In this document: positions 45,436 to 54,595 of the stretch, in pieces
Layout: every line of letters starts with the position of its first letter
How positions within the stretch are numbered: the stretch's first letter is position 1
Assembly (NCBI GenBank): GCA_947503555.1
Contig: CANNEE010000013.1
Span: 62,001 to 126,000 of the forward strand
DNA: 64,000 bases
Direction of reading: 5' to 3'
DNA from: an uncultured Shewanella sp.
Lineage (GTDB): Bacteria > Pseudomonadota > Gammaproteobacteria > Enterobacterales > Shewanellaceae
Position numbers and translations under genes: made by a program
The notes under the pieces: generated by a model
Databases searched by the model: none
Told to the model about the DNA's origin: nothing
Seen by the model: the letters and a program-made list of their open reading frames with translations, nothing else

Positions 45436-46425
45436 TTGTACGCGAATCTATTACTACTGTTGGCTGCGGCTATTTGGGGAATGGGCTTTGTGGCTCAGCG
45501 TTTGGGCATGGAGCATTTGGAGCCGTTTGCCTTTAATGGCATACGTTTTTTAGTCGGTGCGGTCAGCTTGCTTCCTTTGATCTGGTTGATGAAGAAACGT
45601 CAGCAGGCTCAACTTAGTCATGCTAGTGCAGATGCTAATAGTAAGGTGAGTAGCAACGCGCATAGTGATATGCCTAGTGATATCAGCAGCGGTGCGAACA
45701 CAAGTGAAAGTGATAAGGCTGCGTTAGTCAAAGGTGGCTTGATAGTCGGCTTTGTGCTGTTTATTGCCGCCTCATTTCAACAGGTAGGACTGCTCTATAC
45801 TACAGCCGCAAACGCAGGTTTTATTACCGGCTTGTATATCGTTATCGTGCCGATATTAGGTTTATTGTTGAAGCACAAAACAGGCTTAAATACATGGCTT
45901 GGCTGCGCTATTGCCGCAATAGGTTTGTTCTTTCTAAGTATCAAGGATGATATGAGCATCGGCTATGGTGATGCACTACAACTTATCGGCGCTCTTTTTT
46001 GGGCAACCCATATTTTGGTGGTGGATCACTACGCTAAAAAGGTGGCACCTGTGGTGCTAGCTTGTTGTCAATTCGTCGCCTGCGGCCTGTTAAGTCTCGG
46101 TGTCTCTTTTATTATCGAAAGCCCAACTCTAGAGGCCGCTATTGCCGCCAGTGGCTCAATTCTATATGCAGGCCTAGTGTCTGTCGGTGTCGGCTATACG
46201 CTACAAGTGATGGCGCAGCAAAAAGCTCATCCAGCCCATGTGGCCATCATATTGAGCTTAGAAACTGTCTTTGCCGCCATAGGGGGGATTTTGTTCCTCG
46301 ATGAAAGCCTTTCTCTCAGAGCCCTATTTGGTTGCGGGCTTATGTTACTAGGCATGCTCATCTCCCAAGTTCCACTCAGATACCTAGTCAAATCCAAAGG
46401 ACAATCAGTTCAAGCAAGCCAATGA
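45436..46425 (+). CDS. EamA/DMT-family transporter
   Basis: A 329-residue ten-TM drug/metabolite transporter with two EamA repeats (for example ANLLLLLAAAIWGMGFVAQ and, in the second half, LIGALFWATHILVVDHYAK, then ILSLETVFAAIGGILFLDE). It probably exports a small metabolite; substrate unknown. TTG at 45436 is the likely start (AAGAGG about eight bases upstream) and gives the usual N-terminus. A Ser/Asp/Asn-rich hydrophilic insert of ~35 residues (about 57-92) sits in the loop after the second helix and is not usual. The MITE-like element ends just upstream. Confidence 0.86.
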   Translation: MYANLLLLLAAAIWGMGFVAQRLGMEHLEPFAFNGIRFLVGAVSLLPLIWLMKKRQQAQLSHASADANSKVSSNAHSDMPSDISSGANTSESDKAALVKGGLIVGFVLFIAASFQQVGLLYTTAANAGFITGLYIVIVPILGLLLKHKTGLNTWLGCAIAAIGLFFLSIKDDMSIGYGDALQLIGALFWATHILVVDHYAKKVAPVVLACCQFVACGLLSLGVSFIIESPTLEAAIAASGSILYAGLVSVGVGYTLQVMAQQKAHPAHVAIILSLETVFAAIGGILFLDESLSLRALFGCGLMLLGMLISQVPLRYLVKSKGQSVQASQ

Positions 46426-46472
46426 CGCCCCGCTATTTAACACAAAGCGTTTAAAGCCTGAGCCAAACATAA

Positions 46473-46502
46473 GGCCAAGTGAAAACTGATTTTAACTTGG
46501 CC
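46473..46502. repeat. Hairpin after the EamA gene
   Basis: GGCCAAGT / ACTTGGCC with a 14-base loop, between two convergent genes. No T-run, so a weak terminator at best. Confidence 0.4.
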
Positions 46503-46534
46503 ATATACTTTGCCTGTTATAGCACAGCAAAATT

Positions 46535-47002
46535 TTATGATATCTTTTCTTCCAAAATAACGGAGACTTTACTGCTAGAGGACACTTTCTCTTTGATTTC
46601 TTCTATCGTGATGTCTGGCTTATAGAGAATCTCGCGATTAGCTATGAAATTCACTGCGGATTGTTGAATCTTCAAAAATACACCGTTTTCATGTTCAAAA
46701 ATATCAATGCCCCAGATTTCTGAAAAGTCGTATTTAGTTTTATCAATAATTATGAGGTTGTTATTTAACTCTATTCGGATATTTTTTGGGAATGTTGACA
46801 GCATATATGAATGATAAACAAAATGTAGAAAAACGAATGGGCATGCGCCTGCAACAAACATCAGCTTTCCTTGTCCACTGCTGCCAGAAAATGAGTCAAA
46901 AAATATCCAGCATAATAAACATAATAAGAACAGAACTGCGCTACTAGCTATATTGGCAGCAGCAGAGCTGTAATCTATCTTAAACTCTATTGTGGTGTTC
47001 AT
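46535..47002 (-). CDS. Membrane protein of unknown function (YcxB-like topology)
   Basis: A 155-residue protein. Two hydrophobic segments (about residues 19-36 and 47-62) are followed by a soluble C-terminal domain of about 90 residues with alternating strands (NIRIELNNNLIIIDKTKYDFSEI), resembling the PH-like domain of YcxB-type proteins. I do not recognise a specific family. It appears more AT-rich than its neighbours, which may mean recent acquisition. Stands alone between the EamA and GcvR-like genes. Confidence 0.6.
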   Translation of the reverse strand: MNTTIEFKIDYSSAAANIASSAVLFLLCLLCWIFFDSFSGSSGQGKLMFVAGACPFVFLHFVYHSYMLSTFPKNIRIELNNNLIIIDKTKYDFSEIWGIDIFEHENGVFLKIQQSAVNFIANREILYKPDITIEEIKEKVSSSSKVSVILEEKIS

Positions 47003-47327
47003 TTTGGCAAAATAAGTTAAAATGCAAAATAATGAAGAACTGTAAGGATTAATTGTCTGAAAGTAAAATGTTTTTGATTAAGCATTCTTGCTAATAAAGT
47101 CAGCATTATATGGCCGTATAAATTAACAACTACGGCAAATATCTTTTCATAAAAAAACGGATAGACGATAGGTTAAAGTAACCTATCAATGTGAACGGAC
47201 TTAATTAAGTACAGCGTGAGCGAAACGGTGAAGCAGGTATATCTGCTCCAGAATAGTGGAGATGCTGGCTGCTCAAAGCAACCTAGCAAAGAATGCTGTT
47301 AGCCTTCATTTGAAGGCCTGCCAAGAT
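47003..47327. other. Gene-free interval with small dyads
   Basis: About 325 bases with no gene. It contains AGCAGGTATATCTGCT (47232-47247) and, near 47300-47316, GCCTTCATTTGAAGGC, which may be a weak end signal for the GcvR-like gene transcribed from the right. The block 47215-47290 looks repeat-like but I cannot assign it. Confidence 0.35.
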
Positions 47328-47828
47328 CTATTTACTCAGCTTATCCAACACCACATCATCCCCTAGGGTATACAGAGATTCGGCAAGCTTATCTTCTAGG
47401 CTTGGCTTACTCATGCTTAAGCCAATAGTGGCTCTAAATATGGAAATCCCTGTGTGGCTGGCACTTTCATACTGGCTGCTGAACTGCTCGATATTGATGC
47501 CTAAGTCATTAATGATGTTTGAAATGTCATGAACTAGCCCAGGTCTGTCGTAGGCGACAAGATTATAGCTAAGCCTATGCATAGGTTTAGCGACTTTCTC
47601 GGTTTTCGAGAAAGTGAGAGTGAGCTCTTCGATGCATTCTAGGGCTTCGCGCATCTCATCCCATTGATCTTTTGGCAGTTCAAGCAACATGATGGCGGCA
47701 AAAATACCGTCGATATGACGCATTTCAGAATCTAACCAGTTACCACCATGGCGACTAACCACATGGGCAATTTGTTCAACTAGGCCTTTTCTATCAGGGA
47801 CTTGCAGCGTAATAAGGTATCGAGACAT
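47328..47828 (-). CDS. GcvR-like ACT-domain regulator
   Basis: A 166-residue protein made of two ACT domains, like the glycine cleavage repressor GcvR. The first starts RYLITLQVPDRKGLVEQIA; the second has LVAYDRPGLVHDISNII followed by LGINIEQFSSQYESA. ACT domains bind small molecules such as glycine and mediate protein contacts. The ATG at 47828 (MSRYLITL) is chosen; the TTG at 47834 adds two residues. It is divergent from the pst operon. Role in glycine control is inferred from family only. Confidence 0.8.
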   Translation of the reverse strand: MSRYLITLQVPDRKGLVEQIAHVVSRHGGNWLDSEMRHIDGIFAAIMLLELPKDQWDEMREALECIEELTLTFSKTEKVAKPMHRLSYNLVAYDRPGLVHDISNIINDLGINIEQFSSQYESASHTGISIFRATIGLSMSKPSLEDKLAESLYTLGDDVVLDKLSK

Positions 47829-47862
47829 GAACAATAAACTCCTAGCGAAATGAAAGACGCTT

Positions 47863-47896
47863 ATGTAACACTACTGTCATCTTTGCGTCATATAAT
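47863..47896 (+). promoter_or_regulatory. Pho-box promoter of the pst operon
   Basis: A PhoB-type box: ATGTAAC-N4-CTGTCAT (47863-47880; consensus two CTGTCAT repeats 11 bp apart), a third repeat-like GCGTCAT 11 bp further on, and a perfect -10 TATAAT at 47891-47896, ten bases after the second repeat. This is the layout of PhoB-activated promoters, where the box takes the place of the -35. It lies 118 bp before the pstC start. Confidence 0.72.
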
Positions 47897-48013
47897 CTGC
47901 ACCACTTAAAGTAGGGATGACTATTTGTCTGTAAAACAAGCATATTGTTAGCACAGCAAAGGCAATAATCCTAGCGGTAAAAGCTGCTGTTTATTTAATA
48001 ATAGAGGTTCTTA

Positions 48014-50299
48014 ATGGAAAGTCAGGTCACTCAGCCTGTTTCTGCTCCAAGTAATATTTTAATGGGGCAAAGCTCTGGCAAAAGGGCATTTAAGGATAAG
48101 GCTGCGGAATATGGCGTCACTATCGGTGGCACCATGGTGTTCGTTGCTCTGCTATTGATATTTTTCTATTTGCTATATGTGGTAAAACCCATCTTTGATG
48201 GCGCCGATATCCGCAGTGTGACGCAAATTGAGCTAGCAGGCTCAGATCAAGGCTTAGCTCAAGAGACTGGCCAACATAAGAGCTTGATGATAGGTAGTGA
48301 TGAGCAAAATGAGATCCTTTACCGTGTGAGTGACAAAGGTGAGGTTGAGTTTTACGACAGAATGACCAAAAAACTGCTGTTAACTCATCAGCCACAACTG
48401 CCTCAAGGTGTAACTGTAGTGAGCAGTGCGCCAGCATCTGTGAGTGACCAAAGTTTCGCTCTAGGTTTGAGTAACGGCCAAGTGCTCATTACTAGCGTTG
48501 AGTTTGGCGTTAGCTATCCCAACAACAAAAGAACCATTACCCCTAAAATAGGTTATCCAGCGGGCGTCGAACCGTTACAGGTTGATGAAGCGGGTGAGGC
48601 TCTAAGTCATCTTGTTTACAGTTATGCTAGCGATCAGATGACCTTTGTTTATCAAGACAGTCAGCTTCAGTGGCATATCAATCGCCTTGAAGGTGAAGAG
48701 AATATGATGACTGAGGAGGTGGAGTGGGTTTCATATCAAAGCCTATTGCCCGATGTACCTGAGCAAGTGGACACTCAACTGCTTACTCCGGATCAACGTC
48801 AGTTAATTTTGCAGGCGGGTAATAAAGTCTTTGTTTACGATATTCGCGATGCTGAAGAGGTAAGCCTGCTACAGGTTATCGATGTAGAGCATGGTAATTC
48901 GAAAGTGACTCAAGTGACCCTGCTTGCTGGTGCTAGTTCGATTCTGGTTGCCTATGATTCTGGCGATGTGGTGCAGTACTTCCAAGTCAGTAGTGATAAA
49001 GGTCGTTTGTATCAAGAGATCCGCAGTTTTGATGAGCTGCCTCCTATCGCGATTAGCGCCCCAGAGTTTTACCGTAAAAGTTTTGCTGTGGTCAGTGAGC
49101 AGGGTGAACTGTCACTGCTTTATACCACCAGCCAAAGAAAGTTGTTTGAACAGAAATTTGATATTGCTAACCCTGTGGCCATGGGCTTTAGCCCAAGATC
49201 AAACGGCTTAGTGGTCGAAGCGGGCAATAAGCTGCACTTCTTTGAGGTAGATAACTCGCACCCAGAAGTCTCTTGGAGCGCCATGTGGGAAAAGGTCTGG
49301 TATGAAGGCTACCCAGAGCCGCAATATGTGTGGCAATCAACCTCAGGCTCTGATGACTTTGAAGCTAAGATGAGCTTGATGCCGCTGGCCTTTGGTACCA
49401 TGAAGGCAGCCTTCTACGCCATGCTTTTTGCCACGCCATTGGCAATAGCAGGTGCCATTTATACCGCATACTTTATGTCACCATCTGTTCGCAGCGTGGT
49501 TAAGCCAACCATTGAGATTATGGAAGCGCTGCCCACGGTTATTCTGGGCTTTTTAGCGGGTCTGTGGTTAGCGCCGTTAATTGAATCCCATCTGCCGGGT
49601 ATTCTTGTTATGCTCATGCTGGTGCCCATGGGGGTGTTAGTCAGTGCTTATGCTTGGAGTAAGTTATCCCTTAAGTGGAAGCAGCGTCTACCTGAGGCTT
49701 ATCAAGAGCTAATGCTAGTCCCTGTTATCTGTTTCCTCGGTTGGCTTTCATTTGCGTTGAGCCCAAGTATCGAGATTGCCCTATTTGACGGTGATACCCG
49801 CCAGTTTATTACCAATGAGCTAGGTATCACCTTTGATCAGCGCAACGCACTGGTAGTGGGTATCGCCATGGGCTTTGCGGTAATTCCAACGATTTTCAGT
49901 ATCGCCGAAGATGCGATTTTCTCTGTGCCTCGTCATTTGTCTAATGGTTCACTAGCGCTGGGAGCGACTCAGTGGCAAACCCTGACTCGTGTGGTGCTGC
50001 TAACGGCAAGCCCAGGTATCTTCTCTGCTGTGATGATGGGAGTAGGCCGCGCCGTCGGTGAAACCATGATTGTACTGATGGCAACGGGGAATACTGCAAT
50101 TATGGAGTGGAGCGTGTTTGAAGGCATGCGTACTTTAGCGGCCAACATTGCCGTTGAGATGCCAGAGTCGGCTATAGGCAGCTCTCATTATCGTGTGCTC
50201 TTCCTTGCGGCATTTGTACTCTTTGTTTTCACCTTCTTGTTTAACACCATTGCAGAAGTGGTTCGCCAGCGACTGCGTGAACGCTATAGCTCGCTGTAA
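48014..50299 (+). CDS. pstC: Phosphate ABC transporter permease PstC (long form)
   Basis: A 761-residue permease. One TM near residues 35-60 is followed by a large periplasmic domain (about 65-430) of repeated beta strands, and then the typical permease core: PTIEIMEALPTVILGFLAGLWL, and the ABC loop LALGATQWQTLTRVVLLTASPG with GVGRAVGETMIVLMAT. It forms the membrane channel of the high-affinity phosphate importer with PstA. The long form is known in several gammaproteobacteria. GAGG precedes the ATG. First gene of the pst operon; no pstS is near. Confidence 0.93.
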   Translation: MESQVTQPVSAPSNILMGQSSGKRAFKDKAAEYGVTIGGTMVFVALLLIFFYLLYVVKPIFDGADIRSVTQIELAGSDQGLAQETGQHKSLMIGSDEQNEILYRVSDKGEVEFYDRMTKKLLLTHQPQLPQGVTVVSSAPASVSDQSFALGLSNGQVLITSVEFGVSYPNNKRTITPKIGYPAGVEPLQVDEAGEALSHLVYSYASDQMTFVYQDSQLQWHINRLEGEENMMTEEVEWVSYQSLLPDVPEQVDTQLLTPDQRQLILQAGNKVFVYDIRDAEEVSLLQVIDVEHGNSKVTQVTLLAGASSILVAYDSGDVVQYFQVSSDKGRLYQEIRSFDELPPIAISAPEFYRKSFAVVSEQGELSLLYTTSQRKLFEQKFDIANPVAMGFSPRSNGLVVEAGNKLHFFEVDNSHPEVSWSAMWEKVWYEGYPEPQYVWQSTSGSDDFEAKMSLMPLAFGTMKAAFYAMLFATPLAIAGAIYTAYFMSPSVRSVVKPTIEIMEALPTVILGFLAGLWLAPLIESHLPGILVMLMLVPMGVLVSAYAWSKLSLKWKQRLPEAYQELMLVPVICFLGWLSFALSPSIEIALFDGDTRQFITNELGITFDQRNALVVGIAMGFAVIPTIFSIAEDAIFSVPRHLSNGSLALGATQWQTLTRVVLLTASPGIFSAVMMGVGRAVGETMIVLMATGNTAIMEWSVFEGMRTLAANIAVEMPESAIGSSHYRVLFLAAFVLFVFTFLFNTIAEVVRQRLRERYSSL

Positions 50300-50355
50300 T
50301 AGGGGATTAATGATGCATTTTAATTTATCACTTCTAGCCTTAAGAGGTTTGTGCA

Positions 50356-52008
50356 ATGGGTAAGTGGTTTAAGTCTGGTTCACCATGGATCTGGATGACA
50401 GGCGGTGCTGTGAGTATCAGTTTGATTGCCGTACTGGGTTTGCTATTGCTGATTGCTTGGCGCGGTTTGAGTTATTTCTGGCCTGCGACTGTCTATGAGT
50501 GGCAACTGGAAAATGAAAAGGGCGAGCGCTCGGTATTAATCGGTGAGATTTATGATACTGAGCAGGTGCCAACTGAGCGTTTGATTGCCGCAGGTCGCAG
50601 CTTTAATCCCTATCCTGGCGATACGGTAAAGCGTTATCTGGTTAAGACGGGTAACCGTGAATTTGTGGGTCTAGATTTTCGTTGGATTCTGGAGACTGAA
50701 ATTGTCTCTCGCTCTGTGCCTAAAGAGATTGCGGTACTAGAGCGAACCAAAAACGGTAACTTTTATGGCTACCCTGTCGCCGTGATTGAAAATGGTAAGC
50801 GTCTAAGTAGTGACAATCTAGCTGAAACACTAAGCGCCCATATCGAACGTGCAGTGGATTTAACCGATGAAGCGTTGAGCTTACAAAAGCAGGATATTGG
50901 TACCATCAACTATGAGCTTGAGCGTCTGCGTCTTAAGGCGAGAAAGTATGAGCTCGATGGTGAGTTGACGGCTAGTCGTCAAGCCGAAATAGAGGCAGTG
51001 AAAAATAAGCTCAATGCCGATTACCTCGTCCTAGAGAAAGCGCTGTTTGCACTTAGAGATGAAGCCGCTAGAGATGCGGTTGTGGTGAAAGATATGCGCG
51101 GCAAAGAAGTAACGCTGCGCCTTGATACCATTATCGATGTTAACTATACCAACGACCTGTCGCTTTTCGGCAAAATTGGCCACTGGTTCACAGGCGTGGG
51201 TCGCTTTGTCAGCGATGACCCGAGAGAAGCGAACACCGAAGGTGGTGTATTCCCTGCGATTTTCGGTACCGTATTTATGGTCATGTTGATGGCGGTTATC
51301 GTGACGCCTTTTGGTGTGATTGCGGCGATTTATCTGCACGAATACGCCAAGAAAGGGCCAATTACTAAGATGATCCGCATCGCGGTCATTAACCTTGCGG
51401 GTGTTCCCTCGATTGTTTACGGGGTATTTGGTTTAGGCTTCTTCGTCTATATGGTGGGTGGCTCGCTGGATCAGCTGTTTTACCCTGAAGCCCTGCCTGC
51501 GCCAACCTTTGGCTCACCCGGTGTTATCTGGTCGGCACTGACCTTGGCAATTTTGACTCTGCCAGTGGTGATTGTATCGACAGAAGAGGGGCTAAGCCGT
51601 ATTCCTAGCTCGGTACGTCAAGGCAGTTTGGCGCTTGGAGCGACTAAAGCTGAAACCCTGTGGCGCATTATTATTCCTATGGCCAGCCCTGCGATTATGA
51701 CGGGATTGATTTTGGCTGTTGCACGTGCTGCGGGTGAGGTAGCTCCTCTGATGCTAGTGGGTGTGGTGAAACTTGCACCTACCTTGCCTATTGATATGAA
51801 CTTCCCCTTTATCCATTTAGAGCGCAAGTTCATGCACTTAGGTTTCCATATATATGACGTGGGCTTCCAAAGCCCCAATGTTGAGGCGGCGAGACCTTTA
51901 GTTTATGCCACTTCTTTTTTACTGGTGTCTGTCATTGTGGCGTTAAACCTAACGGCCATTAGCGTGCGGAACCACTTACGCGAAAAATTTCGTTCGCTTG
52001 AGCATTAA
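50356..52008 (+). CDS. pstA: Phosphate ABC transporter permease PstA (long form)
   Basis: A 550-residue permease and the partner of PstC. It has a TM near residues 12-36, an extended periplasmic region (about 40-290, rich in charged helices such as LEKALFALRDEAARD), and a C-terminal permease domain with AVINLAGVPSIVYGVFGLGF and the ABC loop LALGATKAETLWRIIIPMASP followed by ARAAGEVAPLMLVG. It starts 57 bp after pstC and ends 33 bp before pstB. Confidence 0.93.
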   Translation: MGKWFKSGSPWIWMTGGAVSISLIAVLGLLLLIAWRGLSYFWPATVYEWQLENEKGERSVLIGEIYDTEQVPTERLIAAGRSFNPYPGDTVKRYLVKTGNREFVGLDFRWILETEIVSRSVPKEIAVLERTKNGNFYGYPVAVIENGKRLSSDNLAETLSAHIERAVDLTDEALSLQKQDIGTINYELERLRLKARKYELDGELTASRQAEIEAVKNKLNADYLVLEKALFALRDEAARDAVVVKDMRGKEVTLRLDTIIDVNYTNDLSLFGKIGHWFTGVGRFVSDDPREANTEGGVFPAIFGTVFMVMLMAVIVTPFGVIAAIYLHEYAKKGPITKMIRIAVINLAGVPSIVYGVFGLGFFVYMVGGSLDQLFYPEALPAPTFGSPGVIWSALTLAILTLPVVIVSTEEGLSRIPSSVRQGSLALGATKAETLWRIIIPMASPAIMTGLILAVARAAGEVAPLMLVGVVKLAPTLPIDMNFPFIHLERKFMHLGFHIYDVGFQSPNVEAARPLVYATSFLLVSVIVALNLTAISVRNHLREKFRSLEH

Positions 52009-52041
52009 TTAACGATTATCCTGAAGTGATTAGGAAAAAAG

Positions 52042-52860
52042 ATGATTTCTATAGACTCCTCAGTAATGAATACCGATATTTTAGACTTGGAAAATTTGAG
52101 CCAAGAGCAGACGGCGCTTGAGATCCGCAACCTTAATCTTAAGTATGGTGATAAACAGGCACTGTTTGATGTATCGATGAAGATCCCTAAAAAGCAAGTT
52201 ACCGCTTTCATCGGTCCAAGTGGTTGTGGTAAATCGACGCTACTCCGTTGCATTAACCGTATGAATGACTTGGTTGAGACCTGTCATATCGACGGTGAGA
52301 TTTTGCTACACGGTCAAAACATCTATGATAAGAAAGTGGATGTTGCTGCCCTTAGACGCAACGTAGGCATGGTATTCCAGCGCCCAAACCCGTTCCCTAA
52401 ATCTATCTATGAGAATGTGGTTTATGGTCTACGTCTGCAAGGTATTAATGACAGACGTAAGCTAGATGAAGCGGCAGAGCGTTCACTGCGTGGCGCAGCT
52501 ATTTGGGATGAAGTCAAAGACAGACTTCATGATAATGCCTTTGGTCTTTCTGGTGGTCAGCAGCAACGCCTTGTGATTGCTCGTGCTATTGCTATCGAGC
52601 CTGAAGTGCTGCTGCTCGATGAGCCCACCTCGGCGCTCGACCCTATCTCTACTTTGACTATTGAAGAGCTGATTTCTGAGCTTAAGTCTAAGTACACTGT
52701 AGTGATAGTGACCCACAACATGCAACAGGCGGCTCGCGTGTCGGATCAAACTGCCTTTATGTATATGGGTGAGCTGATCGAGTATGCAGATACAAACACC
52801 ATATTCACTACGCCTAAACAGCGTAAAACAGAAGATTATATTACAGGTCGTTACGGATAA
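52042..52860 (+). CDS. pstB: Phosphate ABC transporter ATPase PstB
   Basis: A 272-residue ATPase with all ABC motifs: Walker [11 protein letters not shown]-loop [16 protein letters not shown], signature LSGGQQQRL, Walker [13 protein letters not shown] and the switch His in VIVTHNM. The residues after Walker A ([15 protein letters not shown]) are the PstB form. It energises phosphate import. The N-terminus is longer than E. coli PstB (257) by about 15 residues; ATG at 52042 has AGGA upstream. Confidence 0.95.
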   Translation: MISIDSSVMNTDILDLENLSQEQTALEIRNLNLKYGDKQALFDVSMKIPKKQVTAFIGPSGCGKSTLLRCINRMNDLVETCHIDGEILLHGQNIYDKKVDVAALRRNVGMVFQRPNPFPKSIYENVVYGLRLQGINDRRKLDEAAERSLRGAAIWDEVKDRLHDNAFGLSGGQQQRLVIARAIAIEPEVLLLDEPTSALDPISTLTIEELISELKSKYTVVIVTHNMQQAARVSDQTAFMYMGELIEYADTNTIFTTPKQRKTEDYITGRYG

Positions 52861-52895
52861 TTTCGCCGAGCAGCATTGATAAGGTTGGTTGATAA

Positions 52896-53600
52896 ATGGA
52901 AAACATGAATCTCAATAAGCATATCTCAGGTCAGTTTAACGCCGAGCTGGAAGATATTCGTAATCGTGTGCTCGCCATGGGGGGCTTGGTTGAGCAGCAG
53001 CTTGAACAGTCTTTGGATGCCTTAGCATCATTAGATGCTGAGTTAGCGCAAAAGGTGATTAAGGGCGATCATAAAGTCAATGGTATGGAAGTTTCCATCG
53101 ATGAAGAGTGTACTCGTATCATTGCCAAGCGTCAGCCTGCGGCCAGTGATTTACGTCTGATCATCGCCATTTCAAAGACGATTACCGATCTTGAGCGTAT
53201 TGGCGACTCTTGTACTCGTATCGCTAAGGCGGCGCTAGATAAGCGTCATAACAATCAGCAGCCGCTGTTGGTTAGCATCGAGAGCATGGGCCGTCACGCA
53301 ACTCGCACCCTGCGTTCGACCTTAGATGCGTTGGCGCGTATGGATGCAGAGGCGGCTTTTGAGCTACATAAAGAAGACGCTAAGTTAGATAAAGAGTATG
53401 AAGGGATTATTCGTCAATTGATGACCTATATGATGGAAGACCCTCGCTCAATCCCTGGCGTGCTAGATGTGCTATGGGCGGCCCGCGCTGTCGAGCGTGT
53501 CGGCGATAGATGTAAGAACATCTGTGAGTACATTATTTACTATGTGAAGGGTAAAGATGTACGCCATACTTCCTATGAAGATATGGAAAAAGAGTTCTAA
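52896..53600 (+). CDS. phoU: Phosphate signalling regulator PhoU
   Basis: A 234-residue PhoU with two three-helix bundles. The repeated metal-binding motifs are [15 protein letters not shown] and, in the second bundle, [13 protein letters not shown]; the [26 protein letters not shown] segment and [19 protein letters not shown] are standard. PhoU links Pst activity to PhoR/PhoB signalling and damps phosphate uptake. It starts 35 bp after pstB; a terminator follows at 53628. Confidence 0.94.
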   Translation: MENMNLNKHISGQFNAELEDIRNRVLAMGGLVEQQLEQSLDALASLDAELAQKVIKGDHKVNGMEVSIDEECTRIIAKRQPAASDLRLIIAISKTITDLERIGDSCTRIAKAALDKRHNNQQPLLVSIESMGRHATRTLRSTLDALARMDAEAAFELHKEDAKLDKEYEGIIRQLMTYMMEDPRSIPGVLDVLWAARAVERVGDRCKNICEYIIYYVKGKDVRHTSYEDMEKEF

Positions 53601-53627
53601 TTTAGCTGATAACGTCTCTAAAACGAT

Positions 53628-53670
53628 AAACGCCGAACAATAGCTAATAAGTTAATCGTTCGGCGTTTTT
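53628..53670. terminator. Terminator after phoU
   Basis: AAACGCCGAAC / GTTCGGCGTTT, an 11-bp stem with a 19-base loop, then TTTG. The A-run before it can also serve the convergent prepilin-like gene. Confidence 0.82.
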
Positions 53671-53688
53671 GTATTTTTGAGGAACAGC

Positions 53689-54132
53689 TTAGCAGCCGTC
53701 GCGAGTGATTAGCACATAGGGTTTATCTGGTGTAGGGTTACCGCTCCAGCCTGCATAATTGTAGTCATGGCGGCAGTTGTTGACACCTGCTGCATCCCAA
53801 ATAAACCAGCCGGTAGCAGGTTGATAGGTAAAACCATCGAGATCGATTAATAAGCCTATTGAGTCATCCCTTGGATAACCATTTATCATGCTGATGACAG
53901 TGCCATTGACTGTAATTGAGTCATTAGGCCCAAGCCCTTGGGTGAGCTGCTTCATATGCGCCATATTGGCAGCGCTTATCAGTGCGCCACCTAAGGTTTC
54001 AAAGCTGGCAAGCTCTGCTTCATCTTTAATATTGATAAACTTAGGCAGCGCCGTTACTGCTATCACGCCTAATATGATAATGACGATAACCAGCTCTATA
54101 AGCGTAAAGCCTTTAACCTTGGTGCTTTTCAC
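53689..54132 (-). CDS. Type IV prepilin-like protein
   Basis: A 147-residue class I prepilin. The leader is KSTKVKG, cut before FTLIELVIVIIILGVIAVTA (Phe+1, Glu+5), the hydrophobic helix of pilins and pseudopilins. Two cysteines near the C-terminus (NNCRHDYN and TRDGC) probably form the D-loop disulfide. It resembles MSHA-type minor pilins. It begins with GTG. No pilus-assembly genes are next to it. Its likely place is as a minor or orphan pilin. Confidence 0.82.
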   Translation of the reverse strand: MKSTKVKGFTLIELVIVIIILGVIAVTALPKFINIKDEAELASFETLGGALISAANMAHMKQLTQGLGPNDSITVNGTVISMINGYPRDDSIGLLIDLDGFTYQPATGWFIWDAAGVNNCRHDYNYAGWSGNPTPDKPYVLITRDGC

Positions 54133-54426
54133 CTATGACATCCTACTTCTATGACTCATGTGATAACTTAATCTCAAACGTCGATTGTATGTTTTGTCTA
54201 TGGTGGCCGCAAGAGAGTCTGAAGTTAGTCTTTAGAAAATTCTCACCATTTTGGTTAGTAAATGCTCAAACAGTTAGTTAGAGATCTAATTAAAATTCAT
54301 TTGCCTAAGCTATTGATACTAGGGTTGTTAAAGGTGAATTTTTACAGTTTTTAGCTGTTGCTGTTATTTTTTTGTATCACGTTTTGAGGAAATAATGCCC
54401 AAAACCTATTGGGTTTGCTGTATCCT
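54133..54426. other. Interval between the prepilin gene and the structured leader
   Basis: No gene seen. It is AT-rich with a dyad CCCAA-N6-TTGGG (54398-54413) just before a -10-like TATCCT (54421-54426), which could be an operator/promoter for the following hairpin-rich segment. The -35 is not clear. Confidence 0.35.
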
Positions 54427-54566
54427 AGCTGCGCGACTGAGAGAGTCGTTACCTAAAAATCTGGCCTAGATGGTCGATGATTTGGGGTAGGTCCAAAAGC
54501 CAATTTAGTTGTATGGCTAATAAAAATAATATGATTTTTCACGACCTTAGGGTCGTTTTTTGCTTT
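54427..54566 (+). ncRNA. Candidate structured leader RNA or small RNA before the BCCT gene
   Basis: A run of four hairpins: CGACT/AGTCG (near 54434-54448), TGGCCTA...TAGGTCCA, AGCCA...TGGCT, and the intrinsic terminator ACGACC/GGTCGT followed by TTTTTTG (54541-54566). The terminator ends about 30 bp before the ATG of the transporter gene. This fits either an independent small RNA or a transcription attenuator. It does not match a riboswitch or sRNA that I recognise. Confidence 0.4.
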
Positions 54567-54595
54567 TGGGAACATTAATCAGACACGGAGATCGA

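Noticed and set aside
54427-54566. Glycine riboswitch or Spot 42-like RNA
   Set aside because: I compared it with the remembered consensus of both and saw no shared core; left as an unassigned structured RNA.
54560-54595. TTG start for the BCCT transporter
   Set aside because: It lies inside the terminator tail; ATG at 54596 has CGGAG five bases before it.
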